Assembly (NCBI GenBank): GCA_001953115.1
Contig: LSSL01000482.1
Coordinates: forward strand, 21,952-32,530
Source of the DNA: Smittium mucronatum
Taxonomy: Eukaryota > Kickxellomycota > Harpellomycetes > Harpellales > Legeriomycetaceae
Direction of reading: 5' to 3'
Length of the DNA stretch: 10,579 nucleotides
Below, in pieces: positions 9,559 through 10,579 of this stretch (position 1 is the first letter of the stretch; each line of letters starts with the position of its first letter). The translations under genes were made by a program, and so were the position numbers. The notes under the pieces are model-generated. The model was not told the origin of the DNA. It made no database searches and saw nothing but the letters and a program-made list of their open reading frames with translations.

Positions 9559-9670
9559 TTTATAGCTCAATAATATACATTTAACTGTTTCTGGTGCATC
9601 ATGTTAGCAGGATGGAATTTTTTTAAAAAAATTATATATTCGATAGTCGCTAGTCGCTAGGCTGTTTAAA
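9559..9670 (-). pseudogene. LINE C-terminal degenerate CCHC finger
   Basis: An overlapping frame reads LNSLATSDYRIYN, then IPSC, a TAA (9604-9606), HDAPETVKCILLSY, Lys and a TAG (9556-9558). LINE proteins of the R2/R4-like type end in a C-x2-C-x(7-9)-H-x4-C finger with an ETV.H.LL.C core. Here one Cys (9607-9609) and the ETV…ILLS core are kept. The other Cys is not visible, the His position reads Cys, and the last Cys position reads Tyr. The finger is therefore non-functional. Confidence 0.68.
9644..9660. repeat. Tandem TAGTCGC repeat (2.4 copies)
   Basis: TAGTCGC occurs twice head to tail (9644-9650, 9651-9657), followed by TAG. It lies within the LINE relic just before the finger fragment and is probably a local slippage duplication that added to the decay. 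Confidence 0.8.
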
Positions 9671-9877
9671 AAGTGTTTATTCGCATTCTACCGATGTCTT
9701 GGAGCCCAAGCTTCGGGCTTGGGGAAAAAATTAGAGATTTATCTGTTCACCTTTATCACCGATTTTCCGGTTCCCAATCCACCTGTGAATTTTCGACCTG
9801 TTATTTTTATTAATACTGTGGATTATGGTGACGGTAGTTTCTCCAATTGAATTTTTATTAATATTTTTTTTATATAT
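9669..9877 (-). pseudogene. Probable LINE C-terminal fragments, two frames
   Basis: Two overlapping open stretches fill the gap between the TWMSEL block and the zinc finger. The first (9734-9877) ends in NNRSKIHRWIGNRKIGDKGE, which is basic and rich in W, G and K. The second (9669 to about 9746) contains GLQDIGRMRINTF, close to the (L/I)GRMR.GTF motif that precedes the Cys-rich finger in many LINE proteins. A frameshift near 9735-9745 would join them, and another near 9668 leads into the finger fragment. The homology is inferred from position and motif flavour. Confidence 0.5.
9705..9723. repeat. GC-rich hairpin CCCAAGC-TTCGG-GCTTGGG
   Basis: Perfect 7-bp arms (9705-9711 and 9717-9723) enclose a 5-base loop inside the LINE relic. 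It may have been part of the coding sequence (the Pro/Lys/Leu/Gly codons there) and have no role of its own. Confidence 0.6.
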
Positions 9878-9959
9878 CTAGCATCGCGGTCACCCATGTG
9901 GCCACCTTGAACCTTATGGATGACTTGATGAGTTCAGACATCCAAGTTTTAGAATAAAA
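9873..9959 (-). pseudogene. LINE reverse transcriptase fragment: TWMSELIK block
   Basis: A 29-codon open stretch contains KTWMSELIKSSIRFKVATWV. The spacing of the two Trp and the S(D/E)LIK core is the conserved C-terminal block seen downstream of the connector in this LINE type. It lies in the expected order and distance from the ELGI motif. The frame closes at a TAA after DI (9870-9872), beside a T-rich run on the minus strand. Confidence 0.75.
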
Positions 9960-10012
9960 AAAAAATTTTATGATTGCATTCAGGCAGATCTAGTTATAAA
10001 TAAAGCGGATTA

Positions 10013-10090
10013 TATCCCTAATTCTGATCGAACTCGCTCCATTACAGCGGAATTGGATACTTCAGCTACAAGTCGAATAGTTTTGTAGAT
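10013..10090 (-). pseudogene. LINE reverse transcriptase fragment: post-thumb connector
   Basis: A 26-codon minus-strand stretch between stops reads TIRLVAEVSNSAVMERVRSE and then LGI before TAA (10010-10012). The pattern of a basic residue, LVA, a small-residue loop, then ME.(V/I)R.ELGI matches the segment that follows the thumb in LINE polymerases. Beyond the stop the same frame goes on with SALFITRSA, interrupted again. About 50 bases between this and the thumb fragment are unreadable, which points to indels. Confidence 0.85.
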
Positions 10091-10146
10091 TTATGATCTT
10101 ATAAGGTAAAATCGGGCCTCGCATATAATAAATAATTCTAGCCTCA

Positions 10147-10440
10147 ATAAAATCCAATCAGAAATATTACAGAGTTAAATAATTTAATTTTCATGCTGCT
10201 TGGTAGATCAAAATGGTTAATGAAACTATATGCTGAACAAAAAGCCTTTTTGACCTTTTTATTACCGTTTTTGATGGTTATAAAAACTTTAAATCTTTTA
10301 TTCACTATATCCTCCAAATATATATATTTATCAGAATTTGTGATTTTTTGGTCTTTTATTATCAGATCTGGATATATAAAACCGGGAAAATCCATTATGC
10401 AGCACTTGAGTGCATTTAAAGCCATCTCCCAAGTGTTTGA
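10147..10440 (-). pseudogene. LINE reverse transcriptase fragment: thumb region (broken)
   Basis: The frame follows a TGA (10441-10443) where LINE proteins of this style usually have Trp, and runs through SNTWEMALNALKCCIM to FLIGFY, ending at TGA (10144-10146). Counting from the ATG at 10423-10425, residues 1-8 (MALNALKC) are the conserved post-catalytic motif with its Lys-Cys pair. Residues 34-39 (YIYLED) correspond to the YxYLG motif, with Glu in place of Gly. Residues 57-92 (KVKKAF…SVIFLIGF) fit the helical thumb. The ATG is internal to the domain, so this 93-codon opening is not a gene of its own. The plus-strand opening at 10193-10447 is its shadow. Confidence 0.9.
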
Positions 10441-10469
10441 TCAATAATCAAATTGTTTTATGTAAATTA

Positions 10470-10579
10470 AATATCAGTCTCGGATTTGGCCAATAGCGCT
10501 GCATCATCGGCAAAGGGCAGATCAGGTATCCTAGAGGCGAGACCAGGGACATATACTCCTTGAATGCCCTTGAAAAGAT
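10470..10579 (-). pseudogene. LINE reverse transcriptase fragment: palm with FADD box (partial, broken)
   Basis: An open minus-strand frame enters from the right edge and ends at a TAA (10467-10469). It reads GIQGVYVPGL, then RIPDLPFADDAALLAKSET. FADD (10503-10514) is the non-LTR form of the catalytic YXDD motif: the two Asp bind the metal ions for DNA synthesis. The hydrophobic-polar lead-in (…PDLPFADDAALLA) is the usual setting in LINE polymerases. The catalytic residues are intact in this fragment, but the frame is lost straight after it, so it is a relic. The upstream part is cut by the window edge. Confidence 0.92.

Larger units (their letters stand above)
9078..10579 (-). mobile_element. 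Decayed non-LTR (LINE-type) retrotransposon, 3' half
   Basis: Successive minus-strand fragments in shifting frames line up in the order expected for a LINE polymerase: catalytic FADD box, thumb with ALN..KC and YIYL motifs, helical connector, a TWMSELIK block, and a cysteine/histidine finger near the C-terminus. The 5' half, with the fingers and the N-terminal domains, would lie beyond position 10579. At least two stops and one frameshift separate the first two fragments, and more follow, so no protein can be made. The 3' boundary is uncertain: recognisable motifs end near 9560, and the same frame trails on to 9078 with plausible but weak similarity. No poly-A tail or target duplication is evident. 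A G-to-A/T substitution bias would explain several of the stops. Confidence 0.88.

Noticed and set aside
10193..10447. 84-codon plus-strand opening
   Set aside because: It is the antisense shadow of the LINE thumb fragment, which has clear motif support on the minus strand.

Overview
This window looks like nuclear DNA of a eukaryote with a very A+T-rich, gene-poor genome. By eye A+T is about three quarters or more, and higher still in the first 4.4 kb. No intact gene can be supported on either strand. There are no ribosome binding sites, operons, tRNAs or rRNAs, and every long open stretch is either a relic fragment or a chance opening in low-complexity sequence. The only protein homology I recognise is a decayed non-LTR retrotransposon. 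Its reverse transcriptase style resembles copies I associate with microsporidia and small invertebrates. That host assignment is a weak inference from memory, not something the sequence proves.

Layout: (1) 1-75 is a conspicuous GC-richer island starting with ten G and carrying a small perfect-core hairpin; it may be the edge of an element continuing to the left. (2) 76-3180 is A/T-rich DNA with two isolated hairpins and no gene. (3) 3181-4552 is the clearest undescribed structure: a 1.37 kb non-autonomous foldback/MITE-like element with terminal inverted repeats of about 255 bp. These contain a 40-bp perfectly conserved block and five copies of a short CACTAAAAT-like motif at matched distances from both ends. 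The element sits between two poly-A runs, the right one followed by (AT)11. (4) 4585-9077 is non-coding, somewhat less A+T-rich between about 5000 and 8100, and holds two long poly-G runs and a second, inverted copy of a short repeat that borders the MITE. (5) About 9078-10579, minus strand, is the 3' half of a LINE-type reverse transcriptase pseudogene. In order it has the FADD catalytic box, the thumb region, the connector, a TWMSEL.K block, a degenerate CCHC zinc finger and a frayed C-terminus. It is broken by many stops and frameshifts, and its 5' half lies beyond the window.

The parts do not work together as a system. The window reads as a graveyard of mobile elements. The foldback element with phased subterminal motifs is the part most worth following up; the LINE relic is the best clue to the host.
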